42,370 nt of DNA from the IMG/VR virus record IMGVR_UViG_3300030102_001731, positions 1-42,370 of that record; one strand, written 5' to 3'. The number at the start of each line of letters is the position of its first letter. The first letter of the stretch is position 1. This document shows, piece after piece, positions 13,783-20,858 of the stretch. A program made the translations under genes and the position numbers. The notes below the pieces were generated by a model, which saw only the letters and a program-made list of their open reading frames with translations, did not search any database and was not told where the DNA came from. The stretch is from a virus.

Positions 13783-14977
13783 CGATATTGATAAAAAAGC
13801 TGCAAACAAGATGACTAAAGCTAGAGTATATTTGCTGAAGAATAAACCCTTCTTTGGCAAACTTGCTATGGATTTAGATTTTGTTGAGAGCAGTCAGTTT
13901 GATACTATGGCTGTTGATGGACAAAGGATATTCTATAATCCTGACTTCACTAACAAGATAACATTTCTTGAAACAGTTGGAGTGATAGCCCACGAAGTCC
14001 TTCATGTGGTGTTCAAACATCATTTGCGTAGGAACGACAGAGACCCCTTCTATTGGAATGTAGCTGGAGACTATGTAATTAATGATGTTCTTGTAGAAGA
14101 AGGCTTTGAGTTGCCTGAGAATCCATTGTATGACCCTAAATATCACAAGACTACAACAGAGAAAGTCTATGCTGAAGTTTACAAGGGAGATGATTCTGAT
14201 GATTCTAATACTGATTCTGATTCTGATTCTGATGGTTCTGATGGCGACAGCACAAAAGATTCTTTAGCAAAAAGAATGTTTGGAGAAGTAATAGATGCTG
14301 TCTCTGAAGAAGATGGACAGCCTTTATCAAAAGAAGAAGTTGAGAAGTTGGAACAAGAGATAAACGACAAAGTTATTGATGCTAAAACTGTTTCAAAAGA
14401 CTGTGGTAAAGGTGGAGATGCTTTCAAATCTATGATGGATATTGTTAAGCAGCAGTCAGTATCATGGGAAGAGGTGTTGGGTAATCTTGTATTAGAAACT
14501 ACTACTACTAATGATTATAACTTCAACAACGCTAATAGAAGATTCATATATCAGAATATGTATCTACCCAGTGTTGAGAAAAAACCTAGTCCTAAAGGAG
14601 CAGTTGCTTTAGATATTAGTGGGAGTGTATCAAAAGAAGATATGGCTATGATGCAAGATGCAATAAACAGTATCATTCCCGTAGCTAACTTTGAAGAACT
14701 TACTATTCTTTATTGTGATGATGCTGTTAGGCAAGTTGATACTTATTCTAGTGGAGAAGAAGTTGAGTTAGATTATATATGTGGCGGTGGCACAGACTAT
14801 GAGCCAGTGTTTAAGTATGTAAACAAACAACTTGATGATGATATTGCTTTCCTTATATATCTTACTGATGGATATTGTTATCCACCATCAAGCGGAGAGC
14901 CTGACTATCCTGTTATATGGGCTACTACTGGCACATCAAGATACTTCAAGTTTGGAGAAGTGGTTGATGTTGAGTAG
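13775..14977 (+). CDS. Metallopeptidase-like plus VWA-domain protein (DUF2201 type)
   Basis: A 400-residue protein with two domains. N-terminal zincin-like: IAHEVLHVVFKHHLRR has HExxH (H73, E74, H77), and WNVAGDYVIN places D99 where this family has its third zinc ligand. A linker near residues 139-160 is almost pure D/S/G. C-terminal VWA: ALDISGS gives the MIDAS D280-x-S282-x-S284, GGGTDY supplies the threonine and YLTDG the last aspartate. Such proteins are partners of MoxR ATPases. I accept the TTG start at 13775: GGGGG lies 7 nt upstream and it overlaps the preceding gene by 8 nt; the next ATG (13811) has no ribosome site. Confidence 0.85.
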   Translation: MTNDIDKKAANKMTKARVYLLKNKPFFGKLAMDLDFVESSQFDTMAVDGQRIFYNPDFTNKITFLETVGVIAHEVLHVVFKHHLRRNDRDPFYWNVAGDYVINDVLVEEGFELPENPLYDPKYHKTTTEKVYAEVYKGDDSDDSNTDSDSDSDGSDGDSTKDSLAKRMFGEVIDAVSEEDGQPLSKEEVEKLEQEINDKVIDAKTVSKDCGKGGDAFKSMMDIVKQQSVSWEEVLGNLVLETTTTNDYNFNNANRRFIYQNMYLPSVEKKPSPKGAVALDISGSVSKEDMAMMQDAINSIIPVANFEELTILYCDDAVRQVDTYSSGEEVELDYICGGGTDYEPVFKYVNKQLDDDIAFLIYLTDGYCYPPSSGEPDYPVIWATTGTSRYFKFGEVVDVE

Positions 14978-15035
14978 TTAATCTATTTGGCGGAATGAGT
15001 TTGCTTGTTCTCATCTCAATCAAAGACAAGCATAT

Positions 15036-15057
15036 CTATTAACTTATTAATATTTAA
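15036..15057 (+). repeat. TATTAA-N4-TTAATA element, copy 4
   Basis: Reads C-TATTAA-CTTA-TTAATA-TTTAA and runs into AAAAGGAG of the 47-residue gene. It lies 58 nt past the end of the VWA gene. Confidence 0.85.
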
Positions 15058-15068
15058 AAGGAGTAAGT

Positions 15069-15212
15069 ATGAATTTAATAAAAAAAGAATGGAGAATATT
15101 TAAACAAGACTTTGTGCGACAAGCTAACGAAAGTTTTATGTTTAGATTTAATTGGTATGTGCTGAAGCCTGTTGCTTTAGTGCTTGTAATAATTGCTTTT
15201 ATAATTTTATAA
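15069..15212 (+). CDS. Small membrane protein, 47 aa
   Basis: ATG 15069 behind AAGGAGTAAGT opens a 47-codon ORF: MNLIKKEWRIFKQDFVRQAN, a short aromatic part, then VALVLVIIAFIIL at the very end. This is a basic cytoplasmic N-terminus with one C-terminal transmembrane helix, a tail-anchored layout. Function unknown. The stop codon overlaps the ribosome site of the next gene (TAAGGAG). A signal or antiholin role cannot be judged. Confidence 0.65.
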   Translation: MNLIKKEWRIFKQDFVRQANESFMFRFNWYVLKPVALVLVIIAFIIL

Positions 15213-15221
15213 GGAGTAAAT

Positions 15222-15380
15222 ATGGAAAAAGCGTATAGTTATTGTGCAATGACTGGATTTCCTTTGTGTTGCATAAGTTGTGGGAGTAGAAATGTAGATG
15301 CACAAAAAGATTTATGTTTAGACTGTGATGCAGATGAGGGTATTTGTGCAGATGACAGAGAGGAGTATAAAGATGACTAA
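15222..15380 (+). CDS. Small zinc-ribbon protein, 52 aa
   Basis: ATG 15222 with the cassette AAGGAGTAAATATG. The 52 residues include FPLCCISCGSRN and KDLCLDCDAD, two CxxC knuckles 14 residues apart that should bind one zinc; the remainder is very acidic (DEGICADDREEYKDD). Tiny zinc ribbons in phages often contact RNA polymerase or DNA enzymes, but no partner is evident here. It ends in an 8-nt overlap with the next start (ATGACTAA). Confidence 0.6.
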   Translation: MEKAYSYCAMTGFPLCCISCGSRNVDAQKDLCLDCDADEGICADDREEYKDD

Positions 15381-15549
15381 AACATTTAGAGTAGAATTTG
15401 ATGAGATAACCACTCATATAGGAACTATACAAGCTAATAGTATTAAAGAAGCTGAAGAAATTATTTACAGTAAAGGACACTTGATACGAAATGTTGAAGC
15501 TGTAATTGGAGAAACTAAAATACAATCTATTGAGGAGGTGTCAGAATGA
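15373..15549 (+). CDS. Small DpnD/PcfM-like protein, 58 aa
   Basis: I start at ATG 15373 (58 residues), because AGGAG lies about 8 nt upstream; a longer in-frame reading from 15325 would run through the zinc-ribbon gene. MTKTFRVEFDEITTHIGTIQ, then ANSIKEAEEIIYSKGHLIRN is the two-strand, one-helix pattern of DpnD/PcfM-like small proteins, whose function is unknown. A second protein of the same layout is at 24189-24392. It overlaps the following gene by 4 nt. Confidence 0.55.
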   Translation: MTKTFRVEFDEITTHIGTIQANSIKEAEEIIYSKGHLIRNVEAVIGETKIQSIEEVSE

Positions 15550-15839
15550 CAGTAGAGAAACATAAAATAACAATTACTTTTGAAGCTATTGCGGATAAAG
15601 AAGAAATAGAAACAGCTATTGAAAGAGATATAGTTGATAAGGTATCTCAAAGTATTTGGAATGTATCTAACTTTGAAGCAAAAGTAATAGCAAAACAAAA
15701 TGAAGATGTAATAAAAGTTAAGATGAGTGGAGATATACAAAAAAAAAGATATGTTGGCAGCAAGGCAATACAAGATTTAGAGCCAAAAATAATAACGGAA
15801 ATAATGAACAAAGCAAAAGATATGGGGGGCTTAGAATGA
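15546..15839 (+). CDS. Unknown early protein, 97 aa
   Basis: A 97-residue protein starting MTVEKHKITITFEAIADKEE. It alternates a strand (KITITFEAI), a charged helix (EIETAIERDIVDKVSQSI) and a second strand/helix pair, like a small alpha/beta sandwich. It is coupled to both neighbours by ATGA overlaps at each end. No motif or family is recognised. Confidence 0.55.
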   Translation: MTVEKHKITITFEAIADKEEIETAIERDIVDKVSQSIWNVSNFEAKVIAKQNEDVIKVKMSGDIQKKRYVGSKAIQDLEPKIITEIMNKAKDMGGLE

Positions 15840-15925
15840 CAACAATAGAAATAATTAGCTACACAATACTTTCAATAGTATTGATAGCAACAATTTATAT
15901 TAACGAAAAGGAGTTAAGAAAGTGA
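15836..15925 (+). CDS. Single-span membrane micropeptide, 29 aa
   Basis: ATG 15836 overlaps the preceding stop by 4 nt and the stop TGA overlaps the GTG of the next gene by 4 nt. The peptide MTTIEIISYTILSIVLIATI plus YINEKELRK is one transmembrane helix with a charged tail. The tight coupling on both sides and the place for the downstream Shine-Dalgarno inside it argue for a real gene. Function unknown. Confidence 0.55.
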   Translation: MTTIEIISYTILSIVLIATIYINEKELRK

Positions 15926-16659
15926 ACAAAGCAGAACTAAAAAAACATCAAGAAATTACTGATAAGTTTGCTATGGAGAGAGAACAAGAGCAGTTGGAAT
16001 ATCCTGTTGAAGATTATTCTAAAGACAAAGTTGTTCTTTATCATGGAACTAATACAGCTAATCTAAAGAAGATACTCAAAGATGGGCTATGCCCTAGAGG
16101 AAACAACGAGGGTAATTGGACACACACTATAAGAAGTAGAAATGACATGGTGTATCTTACAAACTCTTATGCAGTTTACTTTGCTATGTGTTCAATAAGT
16201 GAAGATGATATGCACAGCATGGTAATTGACCCAGTTGTATTAGAAATAGAAGTTGATACAAAGAATCTTTATCCTGATGAAGATTTTATGGAACAAGCAA
16301 CAAGAACTAATAGTATGTGGCAAGGATATTTTGATAGTATTAATTGTGAAGATATAACAGCTAGAACTGAACACTTTAGAGATAACATATCTGAATACAA
16401 AGAATATTATAACGATAGTTTAAAACATTTAGGTAATGCTTGTTATCTTGGAGAGATTAAACCTGAAAGCATCAAAAGATATTCTGTCTTAAATACTGAT
16501 GTTGTTTGGGATTATTCAGACCCAACAATAACTTTAATGAACTACAAAATTTTAGGTAGCAGATACAGAAAGCTATCCAAAAAATTAATGTGGGAAGAAC
16601 CTTTATCTATTAACGAAGTAATATTTAATAAAATCAATTCTAAGAAGAGGGTAATTTAG
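15922..16659 (+). CDS. ADP-ribosyltransferase-fold protein (Tpt1/PARP-like)
   Basis: A 245-residue protein. VVLYHGTNTANLKKILKDGL holds the YHGT motif (H41) and the following helix with DGL that mark Tpt1/KptA and PARP-like ADP-ribosyltransferases. MVYLTNSYAVYFAM (Y78, Y86) fits the second core strand and PVVLEIEVDTKNLYPDED the next. I cannot place the third catalytic residue, so an active transferase, an RNA 2'-phosphotransferase or an inactive relative are all open. A phage product of this kind could modify a host protein or nucleic acid. GTG start at 15922, with AAAAGGAG 8 nt upstream. A TATTAA element lies inside its 3' end and a terminator follows. Confidence 0.65.
   Translation: MNKAELKKHQEITDKFAMEREQEQLEYPVEDYSKDKVVLYHGTNTANLKKILKDGLCPRGNNEGNWTHTIRSRNDMVYLTNSYAVYFAMCSISEDDMHSMVIDPVVLEIEVDTKNLYPDEDFMEQATRTNSMWQGYFDSINCEDITARTEHFRDNISEYKEYYNDSLKHLGNACYLGEIKPESIKRYSVLNTDVVWDYSDPTITLMNYKILGSRYRKLSKKLMWEEPLSINEVIFNKINSKKRVI
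16607..16628 (+). repeat. TATTAA-N4-TTAATA element, copy 5 (inside a gene)
   Basis: Reads C-TATTAA-CGAA-GTAATA-TTTAA, with one mismatch in the right arm. It lies in the last 50 nt of the ADP-ribosyltransferase-like gene, in the same orientation as the intergenic copies. Confidence 0.75.
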
Positions 16660-16700
16660 GAGATGCTAGACCATTACCTAACCCCAAACTATTTAACCAG

Positions 16701-16724
16701 TGGCTTCTAAGGAAGTCATTTTTT
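16701..16724 (+). terminator. Intrinsic terminator, rightward
   Basis: TGGCTTC (16701-16707), loop TAAG, GAAGTCA (16712-16718) with one G-U pair, followed by six T (16719-16724). It closes the gene run 11134-16659. Genes beyond it need read-through or a promoter I did not identify. Confidence 0.85.
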
Positions 16725-16754
16725 AATAAAACACACTAAAAAAGGAGTAAATAT

Positions 16755-17081
16755 ATGTTTCATTTATATAATAACAAAGAACTTTTGCAAGAGATGGTTG
16801 AATCTAATATGCAAACTTGTAATCAAATCTATACACAAATAGACAGAAACCCTAAAGAAAAAAGTGATGCTGACTTCATGCTAGTCAAATCATTTAATAC
16901 TTTAGTTGAAGTAAATCAAAAGGCTTTAGATGTTTTATATCCTGAACGACATAAGAACGGAGATTTACCTAAACCTAAACACTTGGTATTCAAGCAGATA
17001 CATAATGATAACGAAGATGTCGTTGAGATAGTAGAGGTAGAAGCTGAAACTCTAAAACAAGAATTTAACTGGGAGAAGTAA
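16755..17081 (+). CDS. Unknown early protein, 108 aa
   Basis: A 108-residue protein started by AAGGAGTAAATATATG, first after the terminator. MFHLYNNKELLQEMVESNMQ and the following KSDADFMLVKSFNTLVEVNQ are helical; the C-terminal 30 residues are acidic. It has no membrane segment, no cysteines besides one, and no recognised motif. Its stop shares one base with the next ATG (TAATG). Confidence 0.55.
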   Translation: MFHLYNNKELLQEMVESNMQTCNQIYTQIDRNPKEKSDADFMLVKSFNTLVEVNQKALDVLYPERHKNGDLPKPKHLVFKQIHNDNEDVVEIVEVEAETLKQEFNWEK

Positions 17082-17254
17082 TGGAAATAAAATTTAAAGA
17101 TACATATAAAGATATTGAAGCAAAAAATACTTTAAAACTTTTGAAAGAAGAAACTGGATTTTCTATAAATAAAATTTTGTGTTTAGCTATTAAACATTAT
17201 TACAGTAGCAGAGCCTACCAATTTGATAAGGAGTTTTACAAGCATGGAATATAA
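17081..17254 (+). CDS. Ribbon-helix-helix-like protein, 57 aa
   Basis: ATG 17081 follows GGGAGAAG at close spacing. The 57 residues read MEIKFKDTYKDIEAKNTLKL, then LKEETGFSINKILCLAIKHY and a short tail. The LK-EETGFSINKIL-LAI-HY pattern is the two helices of a ribbon-helix-helix DNA-binding dimer (compare LAEETGRSVSELIREAI in CopG-like proteins), preceded by a possible strand. A role as small repressor or activator is inferred. It overlaps the next gene by 11 nt. Confidence 0.55.
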   Translation: MEIKFKDTYKDIEAKNTLKLLKEETGFSINKILCLAIKHYYSSRAYQFDKEFYKHGI

Positions 17255-18002
17255 ATACCCTATTGAAACTCATAGCAGTATGGGATACCACAACATAGAT
17301 GATTTTAATTATGATGGCTGGTTAGAAGATTCAAAAGTTGCTAAAGACTTTGGCAAAGATGAATTTACAAGACTAAATCAAAGCAGTGCAGTCATTTGCA
17401 GCTATGAAGAATTAAAAAAAGTTTTAGGTAAACCCATTAAGTTATATTCAAAAGTTATGTTTCCAAAAACTAAAAAAGTTTTAAATAAATATGGTTGTTT
17501 AGCAAGTGCATTTACAAGTGTCGAACATGATAGTAATTATCTTGGAAGTATTGATGCTAATTTGTTTTTATCTGATGTCATTTGGCTGGTTGCATTTACT
17601 GATAAAAAATATCAAAACAGAAGATACAAAGACTGGTGTGTAGTTAGAAACTTTGGTAATGGAAACAATACCAGTAGATTTTTAAATTACTTTTCTAACT
17701 TAGACAGTATTAATCTAAACAAAATTAGAGGAAGTTTTGAAGATAAAGTTTCATGGCTTGATAGAAATTTTTCTAAGTATTCAGTTGATTCAAGAACTTA
17801 TGGTAGTGGAGAATCTGTATCTCATATTTGGTTAGATAGAATCATAAAAGAACTAGATGCTAGTTCAACATTTAACCCAGTTAATCTATCTGATAATCAA
17901 CACTGGCTTATATCAAAACTTTATAACCGCCATATTTGTAAGAGAGAAACTTACGAAACTAGCGAACTATTACAACATTACATAAAGGAGATGAAACAAT
18001 GA
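17244..18002 (+). CDS. Unknown early protein, 252 aa
   Basis: I start at ATG 17244 (AAGGAG 10 nt upstream) rather than the in-frame TTG at 17223, giving 252 residues. MEYKYPIETHSSMGYHNIDD, then IKLYSKVMFPKTKKVLNKYG, and a central GCLASAFTSVEHDSNYLGSI near residue 85; the C-terminal half is charged and aromatic. No signal, membrane segment or catalytic motif is evident. The family is not recognised. It ends in an ATGA overlap with the next small gene. Confidence 0.55.
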   Translation: MEYKYPIETHSSMGYHNIDDFNYDGWLEDSKVAKDFGKDEFTRLNQSSAVICSYEELKKVLGKPIKLYSKVMFPKTKKVLNKYGCLASAFTSVEHDSNYLGSIDANLFLSDVIWLVAFTDKKYQNRRYKDWCVVRNFGNGNNTSRFLNYFSNLDSINLNKIRGSFEDKVSWLDRNFSKYSVDSRTYGSGESVSHIWLDRIIKELDASSTFNPVNLSDNQHWLISKLYNRHICKRETYETSELLQHYIKEMKQ

Positions 18003-18187
18003 GTAATCAACATAACGAAGAAGCATTTGAAACATTAATGCAACGAGTAGAAGAAGATGATAAACAAGGTTTACTAGAAGCAGAAGTGCAATATGTTTCT
18101 AGTCAATATGGATTGCACGAAGATGATGATAGAGATGAAATATTATTTCATATCGCTGAATCATTATATGAAAAACATTTAATATAA
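17999..18187 (+). CDS. Small acidic protein, 62 aa
   Basis: A 62-residue acidic helical protein: MSNQHNEEAFETLMQRVEED, then YGLHEDDDRDEILFHIAESL. ATGA overlap with the preceding gene implies coupling. Small acidic early proteins of phages are often inhibitors or DNA mimics; there is no direct evidence of that here. Confidence 0.55.
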   Translation: MSNQHNEEAFETLMQRVEEDDKQGLLEAEVQYVSSQYGLHEDDDRDEILFHIAESLYEKHLI

Positions 18188-18197
18188 GGAGTAAAAA

Positions 18198-18389
18198 ATG
18201 AATGTAGAAAATAAAACACAATTAATAATGGCTATACAAAATGATATAGCGAAAGCTGAAGCTAAATTAAAAGAAGCTAAAGACAGATTAAAAGAGATGC
18301 AAGATACAGTATTTCTTTTAAGAGTAGAAGCTAATGCTCTTATTGAAGAGGCTAAAAACTTACCTAACGGAGTGAATGATGCACACTAA
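18198..18389 (+). CDS. Small coiled-coil protein, 63 aa
   Basis: A 63-residue protein that is one long heptad-like helix (DIAKAEAKLKEAKDRLKEMQ followed by DTVFLLRVEANALIEEAKNL). The start has AAGGAGTAAAAAATG. It overlaps the next gene by 11 nt. Function unknown; it should oligomerise. Confidence 0.6.
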   Translation: MNVENKTQLIMAIQNDIAKAEAKLKEAKDRLKEMQDTVFLLRVEANALIEEAKNLPNGVNDAH

Positions 18390-18555
18390 AACAGCTTTTA
18401 AAAAACCAATAGTAAGTAAGAACTACTTTACGATTCGTATGCCTGATGATTTGCGTAAGCAGATACAAGTTGAAGCTGATAAGAGTTGTAGGAGTTTATC
18501 TATGCAGATAATTTTTATGCTTCAACAACAGATTGAACAGCATAATGACAAGTAG
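18379..18555 (+). CDS. Arc-like ribbon-helix-helix DNA-binding protein, 58 aa
   Basis: A 58-residue Arc/MetJ-type protein: NYFTIRMPDDLRKQIQVEAD supplies the DNA-contacting strand (FTIRM) and first helix, and CRSLSMQIIFMLQQQIEQH the second helix, where Arc-like proteins have G/S-R-S-x-N/S. ATG 18379 is 6 nt after GGAG; ATG 18376 is in frame but too close. It probably binds short palindromic operators as a dimer of dimers. Its last 41 nt overlap, tail to tail, the end of the minus-strand gene 18515-19027. Confidence 0.75.
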   Translation: MHTKTAFKKPIVSKNYFTIRMPDDLRKQIQVEADKSCRSLSMQIIFMLQQQIEQHNDK

Positions 18556-19027
18556 TTTTTGCATTATCTAAATCAGAATGATACAAGCGGTTTGATATTT
18601 GGTGTAGCCCCCTTTTAAAGAGAGCCATATCAGACTGCTTGTTGAGTTCTTTATTATCACTGATAATAGTTATAACATGATTGCAAATAAATCTTTGTTC
18701 CTTCTTGAACATATTTGTGAGTTGTTTTAATCTCATTGACTTTAATAGTTTATATGAAGATTCCTTTTCATCAGTTGACCTACCTACTAAGGACAAATTA
18801 ACCCCACCCTGTCCTAATAATCCTGACTTATAACAAACATATAAAACAAACTGTCCAGCATGATATTCTTTATCATCTATTAACGAGTTAATATATAACT
18901 TGTCTATGATATTTTGTGAGGTGTTTCTACATCTAAGATAATTTTTGCCTAAGTTTTCTATGACAAAAGTATTGTGCTGGTGTAAATATTTTGTGCCTAA
19001 ATCTGTAAATTTAAAATTCAAAGTCAT
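18515..19027 (-). CDS. DUF6456-like protein, possible regulator
   Basis: A 170-residue protein. The order NIIDKLYINSLIDDKEYHAG, then a weakly conserved middle and a final part with HVITIISDNKELNKQ and ALFKRGLHQISNRLYH resembles DUF6456 of alphaproteobacterial phages and chromosomes (LY-x-x-GLID-x-EH-AG ... L-x-x-GLDRLA-H). The resemblance is by eye. I prefer ATG 19027 to the in-frame TTG at 19039. It overlaps the 3' end of the primase-helicase by 17 nt and so is read from the same leftward message. Its gene contains one TATTAA element. Confidence 0.45.
   Translation of the reverse strand: MTLNFKFTDLGTKYLHQHNTFVIENLGKNYLRCRNTSQNIIDKLYINSLIDDKEYHAGQFVLYVCYKSGLLGQGGVNLSLVGRSTDEKESSYKLLKSMRLKQLTNMFKKEQRFICNHVITIISDNKELNKQSDMALFKRGLHQISNRLYHSDLDNAKTTCHYAVQSVVEA
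18877..18898 (+). repeat. TATTAA-N4-TTAATA element, copy 6 (inside a gene)
   Basis: Reads C-TATTAA-CGAG-TTAATA-TATAA. It is in the minus-strand DUF6456-like gene, yet has the same orientation as the others. Confidence 0.8.
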
Positions 19028-20771
19028 ACCTATCTTCAAAGTCTATCGCTTCAATATCTGAATATACTCCAGTTGGTATATCGTAGCTTAACATAGTTTG
19101 TCCTTGTTTACCTATCCATTTAAACCTACATTTCCAGCAGTTGATAGACACCATATTTGATTCTTCTCTATGAACTGTTATTCCTACATCAGCTTTAGAA
19201 AACCACGAAGCAGAACCACTTATATTGTATCCAGTTGGAACAGGTATATTGCCTTTACTATCAGGATAAAGTTTCATGGGGTGTGAAACAAAAAACACAT
19301 GAACATCATGGGCTTTTGCAAACTGGGATATTTTAGTTAGCATACGAGATATACTGTCTGTCTCACTAAAACTTCTATCCATATCAATATAATTATATGG
19401 GTCTATAACTATACCCCTACAGCCCATCTGTCTTACAGCCCCTATACCCTTTTCAATAATACTATCTAATGTTGGACTTTCCCCGCCTGTATAATCTATA
19501 AATAAAAAATGTTCTTCTACAAATCTAAGTGCGTTGTCTCTTTCATCTTCTGTCATTCGTTGCGTTGAGCCACTAAAGAATGACTTACCTACATACTTCT
19601 CCACCAGCTTTGCAATATGCAAGTCAGGGGGATTCTCAAAACTACAAATAGCAAACTTCCAATCCTCATTTCTAGCAAGATTCATCATCATCATATCTAT
19701 AAACTCTGATTTACCTGAACTGGGGATACCAGTAATTATAGATAGTTGTCCACCAGCAATTCTAAATAACTCATCTACATTATCAAAGCCAGTAGAAACT
19801 CCAGTCATAAAACCCTTATCGTATAAGTCAACAACACTATTCTCGTAATGACTACTTGGATACAAAGAGGAAAGAGGATATGGCTTTGCATCATGCACAG
19901 CTTTTTGCAAGAGCTTATCCCCACCTGATAACAAACATTCATTAGCATCTTTGTATTCTTGCGGCATTTGAGCTAACCAAACTTTATTTTTTCCAATTCG
20001 TCTAGCTAATTCTTCAGTAAGTGCTTTACCGCTTTCATCATTATCGCAACACAATACTATCTTTTTAATCTTATCTAGTTGCTCTGCAGCTTCCCAAATA
20101 TAACTAAACTTCTTATCTTCTTCAGGAGATATTTTGTTATTAGATACCTTCATCACTGCTCCATTTGGAACTGATACAGCACAATCAATACCAGCTTCAT
20201 ACAGTGCAAGAGCATCTAACTCCCCTTCACATATAACTATTAAGTCGTTAATATTTAATTTATCTAATCCAAATAGACTTCTCGCTGCTCCATCTTGGGT
20301 AAAACTTTTACCATCTATACTTCTCCACTTTACAGCCTGAAGTTTATCGTTGACATGATATGGAAAGCCTATAGCTTCTTTTGTGCCTACCCCATTGAAC
20401 CCCCTATCTTCCCATAAAACTCCATATTTTTTAGCTGTATCTTCTGAAATGCCCCTAGATTCAAGGAATTTTTTTTGTGTTTGTTTTATTGCCCCAGAAC
20501 CTACTGCTGTGTTTTTGATTTCTGAAGTCTTTAATACTGCTATTGGTGTTGTTTTTTTTGATGTTGATTTAGTTGGTTGTTTGTTCATGTTCACTGCCCC
20601 TGATAGTTGGCAGTGCCAACATTGATATAAAATTTTATCCCCATCTCTTTTTAGAGATAGGGTTTTTTCATGTTTCTTTTTTCTTAAATGACTGCAAGAT
20701 GGACAGACTAACCTTTTACTTTGTCCATCTTCAAGGTATTCATTATTGATATAATGCTCTTGAATTTGCAT
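19011..20771 (-). CDS. Primase-helicase (T7 gp4/Twinkle-like)
   Basis: A 586-residue replication protein with all expected parts. Zinc ribbon: CPSC (C23, C26) and CWHC (C51, C54). TOPRIM: IVICEGELDALAL with E182 and VLCCDNDESGK with D243-x-D245. DnaB-type helicase: SIITGIPSSGKSEF with Walker A G348-S355, GIVIDPYNYID near residue 444 as Walker B, and GYNISGSASWFSKADVGITV as the later motif. It primes and unwinds the fork; the polymerase must come from the host or lie outside the window. It faces leftward against its neighbours. Start cassette AAAAGGAGTAAGTATG, behind a CTAG repeat leader. Confidence 0.92.
   Translation of the reverse strand: MQIQEHYINNEYLEDGQSKRLVCPSCSHLRKKKHEKTLSLKRDGDKILYQCWHCQLSGAVNMNKQPTKSTSKKTTPIAVLKTSEIKNTAVGSGAIKQTQKKFLESRGISEDTAKKYGVLWEDRGFNGVGTKEAIGFPYHVNDKLQAVKWRSIDGKSFTQDGAARSLFGLDKLNINDLIVICEGELDALALYEAGIDCAVSVPNGAVMKVSNNKISPEEDKKFSYIWEAAEQLDKIKKIVLCCDNDESGKALTEELARRIGKNKVWLAQMPQEYKDANECLLSGGDKLLQKAVHDAKPYPLSSLYPSSHYENSVVDLYDKGFMTGVSTGFDNVDELFRIAGGQLSIITGIPSSGKSEFIDMMMMNLARNEDWKFAICSFENPPDLHIAKLVEKYVGKSFFSGSTQRMTEDERDNALRFVEEHFLFIDYTGGESPTLDSIIEKGIGAVRQMGCRGIVIDPYNYIDMDRSFSETDSISRMLTKISQFAKAHDVHVFFVSHPMKLYPDSKGNIPVPTGYNISGSASWFSKADVGITVHREESNMVSINCWKCRFKWIGKQGQTMLSYDIPTGVYSDIEAIDFEDRYDFEF
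20237..20258 (+). repeat. TATTAA-N4-TTAATA element, copy 7 (inside a gene)
   Basis: Reads C-TATTAA-GTCG-TTAATA-TTTAA. It lies within the TOPRIM-coding part of the primase-helicase gene, antisense to that gene but in the common orientation. Confidence 0.8.
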
Positions 20772-20826
20772 ACTTACTCCTTTTATGTTTATACTATTTA
20801 TTCTAGTGAATAACTAATATTAAATA

Positions 20827-20858
20827 TCTAGTATATTACTAGCCTAGTAATACACTAT
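20827..20858. repeat. CTAG palindromic repeat, copy B (primase-helicase leader)
   Basis: A 32-bp element matching 9308-9341 except for two missing single bases. It contains CTAGTA-TAT-TACTAG and TTACTAG-C-CTAGTAA. It ends on the stop codon of the 88-residue gene and lies 55 nt before the primase-helicase start. A further palindrome, TTATTC-TAGT-GAATAA, lies beside it near 20799-20814. Confidence 0.85.

Noticed and set aside
15199-15773. Two antisense ORFs rich in F, Y, N and S
   Set aside because: They are mirror readings of the AT-rich coupled small genes on the plus strand and lack start signals.
16664-16711. 15-codon ORF ending in the terminator stem
   Set aside because: Too short, with no family and the DNA is explained by the terminator.
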